Assembly (NCBI GenBank): GCA_022749755.1 | Contig: CM040447.1 | Span: 4,238,545-4,302,544 of the forward strand | DNA length: 64,000 nt | Source of the DNA: Azadirachta indica | Taxonomy: Eukaryota > Streptophyta > Magnoliopsida > Sapindales > Meliaceae | Reading direction: 5' to 3' | Shown: positions 48,106 through 58,375 of the stretch, piece after piece | Numbering within the stretch: the stretch's first letter is position 1 | Layout of the letters: the number at the start of each line of letters is the position of its first letter | Notes under the pieces: generated by a model | Database searches by the model: none | Told to the model about the DNA's origin: nothing | What the model saw: only the letters and a program-made list of their open reading frames with translations | Position numbers and translations under genes: made by a program

Positions 48106-48123
48106 ATATATATATATATATAT
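48106..48123. repeat. (TA)n microsatellite (unit 4)
   Basis: About nine TA units; homologous to 26451-26486. Confidence 0.9.
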
Positions 48124-48406
48124 GTACTCATTATGTTTATTGTCTGCCTATTACCATAATTTGCAGAAAACTGTAGAATTTAATCAAAATAAAACGTATG
48201 ATTTTTTTTAAACGACTTATTTACACAAAAATTTTAGTACATGAAAACGCAATATTTGACCTGACTTAAAGTTTTAATTTATTATCTAAAAATTGTCTTC
48301 AAACATTAAAACATTGAATTATAATTTTAAAATTTTTATTTTGAAAATGATTTGGATATTTTATTTAAAAATAAATTTAAAAATTTAAAGTAAATGTTTG
48401 GCACAA

Positions 48407-50829
48407 TAAAGATTATATAAATTGTATTGTGTTTTGTGTTTTACAAGGAATATATTAACGGTCCGTTGGTTTAATGAAAGATAGATAGTCAGCTGAAAAA
48501 TTGAAAGCAAAAATTATCATCAATAAAGTTGCAAATTTAAAAATATATTATCGTATATGCTACTTTCAAAAAGCAGAAGTATTGCTTCCAAAAGAAAATA
48601 AATTCTTACCCCATAAACAATAACTAATGAATGAATTTCATAGAATGCATAAAACAAAAATTAAGGTAAATTTGTGTCCAAATTAACAAAAAAACACATA
48701 CATTAAAAATGTATTGAAAGGGTCCATTTAGCAATACTAATTAGCACTTCAAAAGTGTTAATTAGTACTTGTAAAATACTAATTAACATGTTCGGCAATT
48801 TTAAAAAATAAAAAAACTTATCTAAATGAAATTATCACTTAAGGTAATTTTTCAACTAGCACCAAGTAAGGTGCTTTGTAAAATTTGCGCTTCCAGTGCT
48901 TAACCTAACACTCCAATTTTAGTAAAATTATTTCGATCCTCAAAATATCCTCCATTAACTTAAAAATTCCAATCAAGTTTAATGAAAATTTTATAATTTC
49001 CAACTTCCAACATGCCCTCAACTACTTTAGAAATTACAATTCTTATTTTATTTTGTTATATTTCTTTTACAATAGATTACTTTATTTCTTTTAAAAAAGG
49101 CCAAAAAAAAAAGTCAAAGTCAAAAAAATTGTCATCATCTATTATGTATATTTACGAATCTAGGCGAATCACTTGATGCCATTTTCTACAAAACAAAAAT
49201 CAAAATGAATTAAATTATCAATACCAATTCAACGCCAGTTTACATTAATTATCAATACGAAATCAACATCTTTTTACGTTAAAAGCAGAAAGAGTAAATT
49301 CAATAAACCCTAACCACCAACAGAGAAAAAAAAGTAAAACTAATTGGAATTGAACTATAAATGGTGGAACTATGAACCTTACTATGATTACTTCTCTTTT
49401 GCCTATTACAAATCAATAAAGAACCCAATCATTCAAAATTCTAATTGCCTCCAATTTCCCTAAGTCTCCCCGCAACACAATTCATCATCAATTTAAGCAA
49501 TTAATGGAGAAATCATTTTATTGTTCAGGTTCTCTTCACATTAGTATGTGTCTTAAGAATTGTGGTTTCAACAATAGAAGAGGCTGGATAAAGGATGAAG
49601 ATAACTGACTAAATAAATCAGGTCAGTTAGAGAAATTTGAGGACTTTAGCAAAATTTTTTTTTCTTTATATATATCAAGGCTTTCTCAGATTTATATTTA
49701 GATAATATACATATGTACTGTAATTCAATATTTATATTCTAATTTTACAAAATAGTGATGATATCAAGAATTTACTTGCTCAATGGTATAGAAGAAGAAG
49801 GTTCATTTATACCATATAGAGAGGATAAAATAACAATAAATAAATGACTTAATTTAAGGACTCTTATAATTTGATTGAAAGGTTAAACAACACCTTATTA
49901 AGTAAAAGAATATATTTATCTTTTATCAAAAATAAATATGTTAATTTTGCATATAAGCTATAAATACTTTGGAGAGCGTTAATATCAATTAATTTAATAA
50001 TTTTAAGGGATAATTGATTATATATTAGAGGCTCGTATCTATAATTTGAAATTTTCTAAAACATACAAATATGAAATTTAAAAAATTTTGGTGCAACCTA
50101 CATAATTGTCTAAGTTGCCTAATTATTAAGTTGGACCTTAATTTAAAGGGCTGGCAAAAAAGGTGGTTTAGTTTGGGTCAATCGATTCGAGTCTATAATA
50201 TGTTAATTTTATTTAGTTCGGTTTGATTTATAAATTAAAAATATAATTAATTCAATTTTGAATCGAAAATAGAAATAAGTCGAACTAAAATTTAAAAATA
50301 AAAAAATTTCGAAACTAAAAATTTTAAATATATGTGTATTTATTTTTTTACTTATAAAATTAAAAATATAAAATGTATCGTTTAATTTTTAAAATAAATT
50401 AAAATTATTAAAATCAAATCAAATTGAACCAACTCAAACCAAATAAATTTGGTTCGGTTTTTATGAGAGCTTGATTTATTTCAATTAAACTGGCATAAAT
50501 TAAGCTTATTTTGTTTTATTTCAATTTTGTTACAAAATCAAATCAAATATGAAGTTGTGCACCTCTTTCAAATATATCAAAACTCACAAAAATTGGGACT
50601 AGTTCAATATTTTAAAATTATCAAATTTTGTCATTTCACTACCAATTGTTACTATCGATGATCATAACAAATTTATTTAAAAAGATAAGTAAATAATTAT
50701 CAGTGCACCCAAAACTATAGAAAGAAGTTTGGTTTTATAAATACATATGTAATAATTTCTTTCCAGTAATCTAATTATTTAATTTGTGTTTGTATATGTT
50801 ATTAATTGATAAATAATCTATTATAATAA
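48407..50829. repeat. block Z': second copy of the 2.4-kb block at the right edge of the array
   Basis: Starts AAAGATTATATAAATTG immediately after unit 4 stops, and ends at CTATTATAATAA followed by unrelated sequence. Collinear with Z (18885-21309), roughly 95% identical in sampled stretches. It is in the same orientation as Z, so the two are direct repeats about 29.5 kb apart. No gene recognised inside. Confidence 0.8.
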
Positions 50830-51950
50830 AACATTTATTAGACAGAGTCAAAGACATTAACGATCATTATAAAATCATTATAATTAAAGGAATATGTTAG
50901 GGGCGAAACTAATCGAAATTCAATTACTTCAAGTATGCCAAAAGTTCTTAAAAGGAACAAAGTAGCTAAGACAAGTGAAAATCAGTTGAATACGAGTACT
51001 AAGGAAGAACTGGTACTCGCTTTAGGTCCTCTCGTCAACATTGGAACGAAGAAGCAAATTTGAGAATGTGCAATAGCAACCGCAATGAATGAATGAATGC
51101 AATTAAGAGGTTGCAACAGTGAGTATAGATCTTAGTATGAAGCAATAAATGAAAATGTTAAGTGTGTTTCGAATACTATTAGTATGGTGTCAACTAGTAA
51201 AATTCTTGGGATACAAAAACTTGGGGGTTTCAAAACATGCTCTCATGGAATTAGAGAAGAGTTTGGTATATTTTTTGTAATTTTCTTTTTAAAAAGAACA
51301 CTAGCCTCAAACTATGTTGGGTGGATACTGTTGGGATAAACTACGCCATTTATTAAAATTGAAAAAGACAAGGAAATTATACATTTATCAATTAACGTGA
51401 CCCATTTTTTCGTAGCATACTGATCTTTCTAATTTTACATGCCAACCGTCTTTTGATTGGAGAGTCTTTATCTTTGGAAAGTAAGAGTTCAAATCCTTCC
51501 AAAACCTTTACAAGTAAATTTATGATATAATTAATATCATATGTCATTTATAATATTAAAAAAAATTGTGCATTTAACTTTAAACACAAATTTTATTTTC
51601 TTAAATTTTAATAATTTATTGACTGGTAATACATTGTAATAAAAGAATTTAAGTTTGAGCACAAGACTTGTTTTTCTAAAATGTTTAATAATTTTATTAT
51701 TACTAGTAGATTGTAATAAAAGAAAAATTGGAGAATGAAAAATGGGAATTAAATTGTTACACTTGAGAAATAAATGTCATAAGTTAGAGTTTTAATAAAA
51801 TTTAGGGACGAAAATGTTAGTATCTCAATAGTATGGCGTCGGCTACGGGGAATTAGCAAGTTTCTGGTGACATGCGTTGCAAATCTGATGGTGGTTCAAA
51901 TATTGTATAGAACAGGGCCTCTGATAACTTGGTTTTGTAAAGTCCATCAA
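50830..51950. other. stretch without a firm gene
   Basis: After Z' the sequence is single-copy within the window. A 42-codon plus-strand frame (50935-51063, starting MPKVLKRNKVAK) has no recognised family and is probably chance. From about 51830 the GC content rises, and the region may include leader sequence of the gene relic that follows. Confidence 0.4.
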
Positions 51951-51954
51951 AATA

Positions 51955-52260
51955 ACATAACGCTGAACTGTAATTCAGGGGAAGAACAGACCAAATGGCG
52001 GCAACAGCTTTGCCTTTTGACCTCTCTCCTCCTCTCATTGATCATGAGTTCCTTGTTAGAATCTCTACAGAGCAAAATCATCAAAAATTTAATAATTTTT
52101 GCTGTAAAACAAAGACTGGTAACTGGGTTTTTTGTAGGATACCGTGAAGAGTGTTGGGGCGGAGATTTCAGAGGATGAGATTGTTGAAACTTTTGGTAAT
52201 GATGAAGAAGCATTAGATGACATTCATAATGGTGTTGCTGTGATTATCTTCTCTCCTTTG
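51955..52260 (+). pseudogene. IBA57/YgfZ-like plastid protein (At1g60990 family) relic, exons 1-2
   Basis: A short piece LNCNSGEEQTK (about 51963-51995) is followed, one frame away, by MAATALPFDLSPPLIDHEFL ending at 52054. A GT...AG intron (52055-52137, 83 bp) splices in phase to exon 2, which reads SVGAEISEDEIVETFGNDEE and then ALDDIHNGVAV. This closely follows the start of the mature part of the plant chloroplast protein annotated as a putative transferase (COG0354, related to glycine-cleavage T protein, YgfZ and IBA57). Family members bind folate and help Fe-S cluster proteins. The end of exon 2 is corrupted (VIIFSPL where the family has VVDLSHFG), and the expected GT donor reads GA. A frame change also separates the first two pieces. 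The rest of the gene lies 10 kb away, beyond a nested retrotransposon. Confidence 0.8.
52055..52137 (+). other. intron 1 of the IBA57-like relic
   Basis: Begins GTTAGA and ends TTTTTTGTAG, T-rich at its 3' end, and restores the reading frame between HEFL and DTVKSVGAE. Such a retained intron shows this is a relic of a genuine gene locus, not a retrocopy. Confidence 0.75.
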
Positions 52261-52536
52261 ATAAATATTTTGTACAATTATATTAAGCTCCAAGTATTTT
52301 TAACAAAGCTTCGAAATGAATTGATAAAAAATTGTGCTCAAGAATTTATTGGCTGTATTAGTTCATGTGAATTAATTGTCAAAATAAATTGTTGATTTAT
52401 TTTGATTCATGGATTATTAGAAATTTATCATATTTCATGTTTGAAATTTTCTTAGGAAAATGGCTGAGCAATGTGTTATCCGGGTTTTCTTGTGGATCTT
52501 TAACATTTTGGGAGGATAAGAGGTATATATTGTTCT

Positions 52537-52541
52537 CCTAG
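52537..52541. other. left target-site duplication CCTAG
   Basis: CCTAG immediately before the left LTR. It is identical to the five bases directly after the right LTR (62562-62566). Confidence 0.9.
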
Positions 52542-52871
52542 TGTTGTGGAAAATCAGCCTAAAAAACAATGCTCTGACGCTGATCGAATTGAATTAAGAT
52601 TACTATCTAATGAAAAACTATTAGGTTTGACTAGATAATAAATATAAAACACAAATATAATAAACAAGATCAGAGAAAAATAAGAATCTACATCCATAGA
52701 GTAAACACATGTAAGGACTTTTTATTAGAAGTAGAAGATAAAATCTATATAAAATGACTCTCTTCACTCAAAGCACCTCTCTTCCCTCTTCTTTCCCTTT
52801 CTTTTCTCTCATATCCTTCTTCACTTCAATTCTCTAGAATGTAGTATTTTTATAATGCCCCTAAAAATCTC

Positions 52872-52962
52872 AAGTCAGGTAGTTTTGCTATCTTAATTCA
52901 AGTAGCTTTGCTATCCTAATTCAAGTAGCTTTGGTACCCTAATTCAAGTAGGTTTGGCATCC
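52872..52962. repeat. about 21-bp tandem repeat, four copies
   Basis: Unit approximately AATTCAAGTAGSTTTGSTATC with small variants; the other LTR copies carry two or three units in the same place (for example 55422-55490). Confidence 0.75.
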
Positions 52963-53019
52963 TCTTTAAGTTAAAATGGCGACATCTCTTTAGGTCCTCA
53001 AGTCTTAGGGTATTCAAAC

Positions 53020-53610
53020 ACCAAATCAGGTCATCTTCAAGTTAGAATGACGACTCCATCTTGACTTCTTGGGTTCTTAGGTTGTTAAGTACTCAAATAC
53101 CAGATTAGGTCTTCTTTAAGTCATAACGACTACTTCACCTTGACTCTTAGAGTCCTTAGGTCTATGGGTCCTCGGGTACACAGGTACTTGATCATGTCCT
53201 CTTCAAGTTAGGATGACTATTCCACCATAACTATTTAGATTCTTGGGTCCTTAAGTACTCGAAGACTAGATCAAGTTCTCTTCAAGTGAGGATGACTATT
53301 TGATCTTAACTCCATGGGTCTTTAGGTCCTTGAGTACTCAGGCACCCAAATACTAGATCAGGTCCTCTGTAAGTCAAGATGACTACTCCATCTTAACTCC
53401 TATGATTCTTAGGTCTTTAAGTCCTCAGATATTCAAGTACTTGATCAGGTCTTTTTCAAGTTAGGATGACTACTCCATCTTAACTCCTTGATCTTTAGGT
53501 CCTTAGGTCCTCAAGTACTTAGATACCAAATCAAATCCTCTTTAAGTTAGGATAACTACTCTATTATGAATTCTTGAGTTCTTAGATATTCGGGTGCTTA
53601 AATACTCAAG
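53020..53610. repeat. minisatellite inside the LTR, about 7 units of 80-87 bp
   Basis: Each unit has the order AGGTCCTCTTCAAGT, then GATGACTACTCCATCTT, then GACTCCTTGGGTCCTTAG, then AAGTACTCAGATACCAGATC, with substitutions and short length changes. The other LTR copies hold fewer units. It lies in the U3 part of the minus-strand element, upstream of its TATA box. Confidence 0.8.
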
Positions 53611-53642
53611 TTCTCAAAAATTTAAAGCATTTATTCTTCACA

Positions 53643-53660
53643 ATTCTCCACCTTACTTCT
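53643..53660 (-). other. polypurine tract of the outer copia
   Basis: Minus strand reads AGAAGTAAGGTGGAGAAT directly before the LTR start TGTGAAGAAT, the expected place for the plus-strand primer of reverse transcription. Confidence 0.7.
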
Positions 53661-53701
53661 AATTTTTGTTCCTTTATATGTTCCTACTAAAGCCAGCTTT
53701 C

Positions 53702-55022
53702 TTACAAGCTATTAATGCTTGCCAAGTTCATACACAGATTGAACTTAGTGTCTAGAAATGACTTTGTCAACATATTAATAGGATTGTCATCTGTGTATAC
53801 TTTTACCAAGTCTACGAATCCTATAGCAATTTGATCCCTGATAATAGATCTATCTAAGAAATATAAACTATTTTTTCTCAACTTATTCATGACTACCATA
53901 GAACCATCGACTACTTGCAAGGTCCTATTCTTAACCATGAATACAGATCCAGGCTAATCTAACATTCTCAAAGAGATCAGGTTTTTTTTCACATCTAGTA
54001 GATACCTAACCTGACACAATTCTCTTATCATTTCATGAAATATTAAGATCTTGACACTACCAATCCAAATAACCTTACATGTTTCATTGTTACTCATTAA
54101 TATTTTACCCCTATCACATGTTTGATAAGACCCAAACATATTTAAATTAGGGCACCTATGGAAATAACAACATGAATCTAACACCTACTCACCTTTGTCT
54201 AGGAACAAGATGCTATGAGCAAATTTATAGATTGGAAGCAATCTTCTATTACAATAGCTACATCATCATCTGTCTTATTCTTGTTCTTTCTCTCTAGATA
54301 ATTGTTTTTAAAATGTTCTTCTTTATGGCAATGAAAACACTTCAAGGTTTTGGTTGTGACTTAGATTTGACATGTTTCTTGCCCCCATTCTCTTATTTTT
54401 CTAACCTTCTTTTGCTGTCAAACCTTGTCCTCAACCTAAGTTCTTCTGTTTTGCTTTCTATTTAGTTTTTTGAAGTTCAAGGCTCCTTAACATCTATCAT
54501 AGAGAGTGAGGTTCAACCGTATATTAAGATCTCAACAAAATGGTCATACAATTTTGGCAAAGAACTCATCAAGATCACTACCTAGTCTCCATCTTCAATC
54601 TTCACATCTATTATTTAAAGGTCAAGTACTACTTTATTAAATAGATCAATATGTTTTTTAATTAGTATACAATTAGCCAAAGATTTGGTTATACCAAGGG
54701 TATATAATTTTTTTTTTTTAAGTATATCCTATTAACCAAATATTTGGTCATGTAAATCACTTTGAAACTATTCCAAAGCCCTACAATCTTCTTCTATGAA
54801 ACTTCCTTTAGAACCTAATTACTTAGACTTAATACGATTTTAGAATTTCTTCAAAATCTCCCTCTTCTCAATATCTGTCAACATATCAAGCACCTTGTAT
54901 TCCTCTTCAAGGGCATCTTCTAACCCTTAACAGAGCAAGATTGCCCTCATCTTTAGATGCCATAAGTTGAAGGCATTCTCTCTATGTAATTTCTCTAAAT
55001 CAAACTTAGGCAAAGACATCAT
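53702..55022 (-). pseudogene. outer copia gag-pol, internally deleted and decayed
   Basis: In the element's own order: gag start MSLPKFDLEKLHRENAFNLW (about 54955-55010) and further gag with stops; a zinc knuckle C-F-H-C-H-K-E-E-H-F-K-N-N-Y (about 54310-54350) whose last cysteine is tyrosine; protease-like LDSCCYFHRCPNLNMFG and YLLDVKKNLISLRMLD (53955-54184); GAG-pre-integrase start NRTLQVVDGSMVVM and KNSLYFLD. It then jumps straight to the very end of RNase H: KVYTDDNPINMLTKSFLDTK (about 53750-53810). Integrase, reverse transcriptase and most of RNase H, about 2.5-3 kb in a usual element, are missing. Several stops are present as well. Confidence 0.8.
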
Positions 55023-55036
55023 TACTTGGGAACTTG

Positions 55037-55050
55037 GTTCTAATATCGAT
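55037..55050 (-). other. primer-binding site of the outer copia (first copy)
   Basis: Plus strand GGTTCTAATATCGAT, a decayed form of GGTTCTGATACCA (complement TGGTATCAGAACC, initiator-Met tRNA type). Two better or equally preserved copies are at 55837-55850 and 56551-56565. Confidence 0.7.
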
Positions 55051-55735
55051 TGTTGCAGAAAACCAAACTTAGAAACAATGCTCTAACACTGATCTTATTG
55101 AATCAAGATTGTGATATGACAAAAAACTACTAGGTTAGATCAGATAATGAACACAAAACACAAAAATGATAAACAAGATCAGAGATAAATAAGAATTTAC
55201 GTGGTTCAGCAAAATTGCTTACATCTATGAAGCAAACATATGTAAGGTCTTTTTATTAGAAGTAAAAGATAAAATCTATAAAAAATTACTCTCTTTACTC
55301 AAATCACCTTTCTTCAGTTTCTCCTCTCTCTTCCCCCTTTTGTTACTTTCTTTCCCCTCACATCCGTCTTCACTCCAATTCTCTAGAATGTAGGGCTTTT
55401 ATAACGCCCCTAAAAATTTTAATTCAAGTAGGTTTGTTATCCTCACTAAATTAGGTTTAATATCCTAATTCAAGCAAGTTTGGTATACTCTTCAAGTTAG
55501 GATGGCAACACCTCCTTGGGTTATAGGGTACTAGGATACCAACTTAGGTCCTTTTAAGTCAAGATGACTACTTCACCTTGACTTCTTGGGTCCTTAGTTT
55601 GTCAGATACTCATGTATTATGATACCAGATCAGGTCCTTTTCAAGTTTAAATGACTATTCTATCTTAACTCTTTGTATCCTCAAGTTCTTAGATATTTAA
55701 ATACTCGGATACCAGATCAGATCCTCGTAATAGAG
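55051..55735 (-). repeat. truncated LTR copy, tandem unit 1
   Basis: Begins TGTTGCAGAAAACC beside the primer site, carries the TATA region (TTATAAAAGC on the minus strand, near 55397-55408) and one or two long repeat units. It stops at GATCAGATCCTCG, where gag-start sequence (AATAGAGCAAGATTGCC) follows. The U3 end is missing. Confidence 0.8.
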
Positions 55736-55850
55736 CAAGATTGCCTTGTTCTTCAGACGCCACAAGTTGAAGTCATTCTCTCCATTTAATTTCTGTAGAT
55801 CAAACTTAAGCAAAGACATTGTTACTTGGGAACTTGGTTCTGATACCAAT
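55736..55850 (-). pseudogene. gag-start stub plus primer site, tandem copy
   Basis: On the minus strand MSLLKFDLQKLNGENDFNLW, then KNKAILLY, cut off after about 31 codons by the truncated LTR. The primer site GGTTCTGATACCA is perfectly preserved (55837-55849). The KLNGENDFNLW motif is closer to the family consensus than the copy in the main internal region. Confidence 0.8.
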
Positions 55851-56440
55851 TGTTGTAGAAAAATAGCTTGAGAAACAATGCTCTAACACTGATATTATTG
55901 AATCAAGATCGTGATAAAATCACCTCTCTTCAGAAGTAGAAGATAAAATCTGTACAAGATGACTCTCTTCACTCAAATCACCTCTCTTCAGTTTCTCCAC
56001 TCTCTTCCCCCTTTTATCCCTTTCTTTCCCTTCACATCCTTCTTCACTTAAATTCTCTAGAATGTAGGGTTTTTATAATGCCCTTAAAAATCTAAATTCA
56101 AGTAGGTTTACTATCCTAATTTAATTAGGTTTGGTATACTAATTTATAGAGGTTTGATATCCTCTTCAAGTCAAGATGACAATGCCTCCTTGGATCTTAA
56201 GGTACTCGGATACCAGATGACAACACCTCCTCGGATCTTAGGGTACTCGGATACTAGCTTAGATCCTCTTCAACTTAGGATGACTACTCTACCTTAACTC
56301 TTTGGGTCCTCAGATCATCGAATACTTGCATACTAGGATACCAAATTATATCTTTTTCATATCTAAATGACTGTTCTACCTTGACTCCTTGGCTCATCAG
56401 GTCTTTAGGTGCTCAGGTAATCGGATACCAGATCAAATCC
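55851..56440 (-). repeat. truncated LTR copy, tandem unit 2
   Basis: Begins TGTTGTAGAAAAATAGC, keeps the TATA/leader region and part of the long repeats, and ends at GATCAAATCCTCTT before another gag stub. It has lost the segment between GATCGTGATA and CTCTCTTCAGAAG that the other copies keep (near 55915). Confidence 0.8.
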
Positions 56441-56565
56441 TCTTAATGGAGCATGATTGCCTTGATCTTAGACACCATAAGTTGAAGCCATTCTCTCTAT
56501 TTAATTTCTATAAATTAAACTTAGGCAAAGACATTGTTACTTAGGAACTTGGTTTTTATACCAAT
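56441..56565 (-). pseudogene. gag-start stub plus primer site, second tandem copy
   Basis: Same 31-codon gag start in decayed form, followed by a primer site reading GGTTTTTATACCA. It lies directly inside the full-length right LTR, so this is the element's original 5' junction. Confidence 0.75.
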
Positions 56566-57282
56566 TATTGTAAAAAACTAGCTTTAGAAACAATGCTCTA
56601 ACACTGACCTTATTGAATCAAGATGATCTGGTGAAAAACTATTAGGTTAGATCAGATAATGAACACAAAACGTAAAAATGATAAGCAAAATCAGATACAA
56701 ATAAGAATTTACATGATTCAACAAAATTGCCTACATCTATAAAGCAAACATATGTAAGGTCTTTTTATTAGAAGTAGAAGATAAAATCTATATAAGATGA
56801 ATCTTTTTACTTAAATCACCTCTCTTTAGTTTTTTTTTCTCTCTTCCCCCTTTTGTCTTTTTCTTTCCCCTCACATCCTTTTTTACCTTAATTCTATACA
56901 ATGTAGGGCTTTTATAATGCCCCTAAAAATTTCAATTCAAGTATGTTTGCTATTCTAATTCAATTAGGTTCGGTATCTTAATTCAAGCAGGTTTGGTATC
57001 CTTTTCAAGTCAAGATGACAACACCTACTTGGGTCTTAGCGTGTTTGGATACCAGCTTAGGTCTTCTTCAAGTTAGGATAACTACTCTACCTTGACTTTT
57101 TACGTCCTTAGGTTATCGAGTACTCACGTACTAGAATACCAGATCAGGTCCCCTTAAAGTTTAGACGACTATTCTACCTTGACTCCTTAGGTTCTTAGGT
57201 CTTTGGGTACTCAAGTACTTAGATCTTAGATCAAATCCTCTTCAAGTCAAAATGACTACTCCACTTTGACTCCTTAGGTTAG
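56566..57282 (-). repeat. outer copia right LTR, left piece
   Basis: Begins TATTGTAAAAAACTAGC next to the primer site and runs through the TATA region (about 56912) and long repeats until it is interrupted by the inner copia at CCTTAGGTTAG. Together with 62275-62561 it makes about 1.0 kb, close to the left LTR. Confidence 0.85.
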
Positions 57283-57639
57283 TTAATTTTTGAGTGAAAA
57301 TATGTGTATGTTGTATTGATTCGGTTGAAAAGAAAACTTTACAAATAGTGCCCTTTTATAGGACAAATAGAAGGCTAGCTAACCCTGAAGAGTAGTGTAC
57401 ATTTTATAATCATATTCTAGTAAAGTATGAACACATTATCACCACCATCAAAAGCTAAAAATTTGTCACTGAGGGTATTATGCTTGTGATCTGTACAGTG
57501 CTTACTTTTACAGTATATATATATAACTTTCTTGTCTTCCTGTATTTGCTGGCAATAGTTCTTTTTCTGTAATTGGCCTAGACAAGTCTTTAATCTTTCT
57601 TGGACTTGAGTGATTGGTCTTGGCCTGTTTTCTTCAGCA
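57283..57639 (-). repeat. inner copia left LTR (3' LTR)
   Basis: Runs from TTAATTTTTGAGTG to TTTTCTTCAGCA. The minus strand carries CCTATAAAAGGGC (about 57352-57364), a TATA box. A polypurine tract (AAGGGAGGA on the minus strand) follows at 57640-57649. The outer terminus is not a canonical TG. Confidence 0.85.
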
Positions 57640-57737
57640 TCCTCCCTTAAGTTCAAAGTCTTCTTTTTAACCTTGAGATTGCTTCTGAGATTAAAGAATC
57701 TTTCGAAACTCAAGGCGTTGGTCCTTGATATATGCTA

Positions 57738-58375
57738 TCAATTGTTGGCTTGGTATATGTTGAATTCTAATTTTGCCTGCTGCCACATTATCTCTTGCAA
57801 AGTTAGGTCAATTTCTATATGTTTGGTTCTGGAATGGAAAACAAGGTTGCTTGCTATAGCTGCTGCACTTATGCTATCACTCGAAATCACTAGTGTTGTC
57901 AAGAGAGGCATGTTTAATTCACCAAGCAATGAATTTATCCAGGTAATTTCTGCACATGTATGTTCTATAGTTCTATATTCTGACTCAATACTTGATTTTG
58001 CCACCACTTGCTGTTTTTTTGAGCTCAGGATACTAGGTTTCCTCCTAAGAAAATGCAATAACCACTTATTGACTTCCTATCATCAACATCACAACCCCAA
58101 TTTGCATCACAATAACTTATTAGATTTCAATTATTTGATACATTAAACTGCAAGCCATATTCCTTTGTATTCTTAAAATACCTTAGCACCCTTTTGCATG
58201 CATTCCAGCGTAGTATCAATGGTCTTCCCATGAACTGGTTTAGTTCATTCACGGCAAAGGCTAACTCTGGTCTCCTTAAGGTTGCATATTGAAGTACACC
58301 AATTATACTTTTGTACAGAGTTTCATCTCTAAACTCATCTCCTTCAGTTTTAGATAATTTCTCCCCTAGTGCCAA
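57738..58375 (-). pseudogene. inner copia RNase H and RT C-terminal region
   Basis: Minus strand: LGEKLSKTEGDEFRDETLYK and IIGVLQYATLRRPELAFAVN (end of reverse transcriptase, 58127-58370), LRYFKNTKEYGLQF, then after a stop ISYCDANWGCDVDDRKS (start of RNase H, with its first Asp). It ends with KKQQVVAKSSIESEYRTIEH, INSLLGEL, SSDSISAAAIASNLVFHSRT and KHIEIDL (57738-58058). RNase H removes the RNA strand during cDNA synthesis. The usual tail after QAKLEF is shortened, and at least two stops separate the pieces. Confidence 0.85.

Larger units (their letters stand above)
39905..48406. repeat. array unit 4 (contains prolamin-like gene copy 3)
   Basis: The longest unit. Order: block Y (39910-40640), gene-downstream block, gene (41447-41821), upstream flank to about 42830, MITE (43098-43734), copia gag relic (43910-44400), the segment shared with unit 3 (44700-45160), a 0.2-kb private stretch, then the long block starting at AAGTGGGGAGATTATTAGCC (45541). 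It ends abruptly at GGCACAATAAAG, where block Z' takes over; units 1 and 3 continue past this point. Variants group it with unit 2. Confidence 0.8.
52542..53642 (-). repeat. outer copia left LTR, about 1.1 kb
   Basis: Starts TGTTGTGGAAAATC and ends TTTATTCTTCACA. Contains a promoter on the minus strand (TATAAAAAT near 52848-52856, followed by the ACATTCTAGAGAATTG region), a 21-bp tandem repeat, and an array of about seven 80-87-bp repeats. The matching right LTR ends CTGTTCTTCACA. Confidence 0.88.

Noticed and set aside
52880..53640. CRISPR-like array (regular repeats in the outer LTR)
   Set aside because: Units are 80-87 bp, imperfect and directly adjacent with no unique spacers, in a plant retrotransposon LTR; this is a minisatellite.
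57610..58146. 178-codon plus-strand open frame over the inner copia
   Set aside because: It lies antisense to the RNase H region, whose minus-strand frames match conserved copia motifs; the plus-strand product has no recognisable family.
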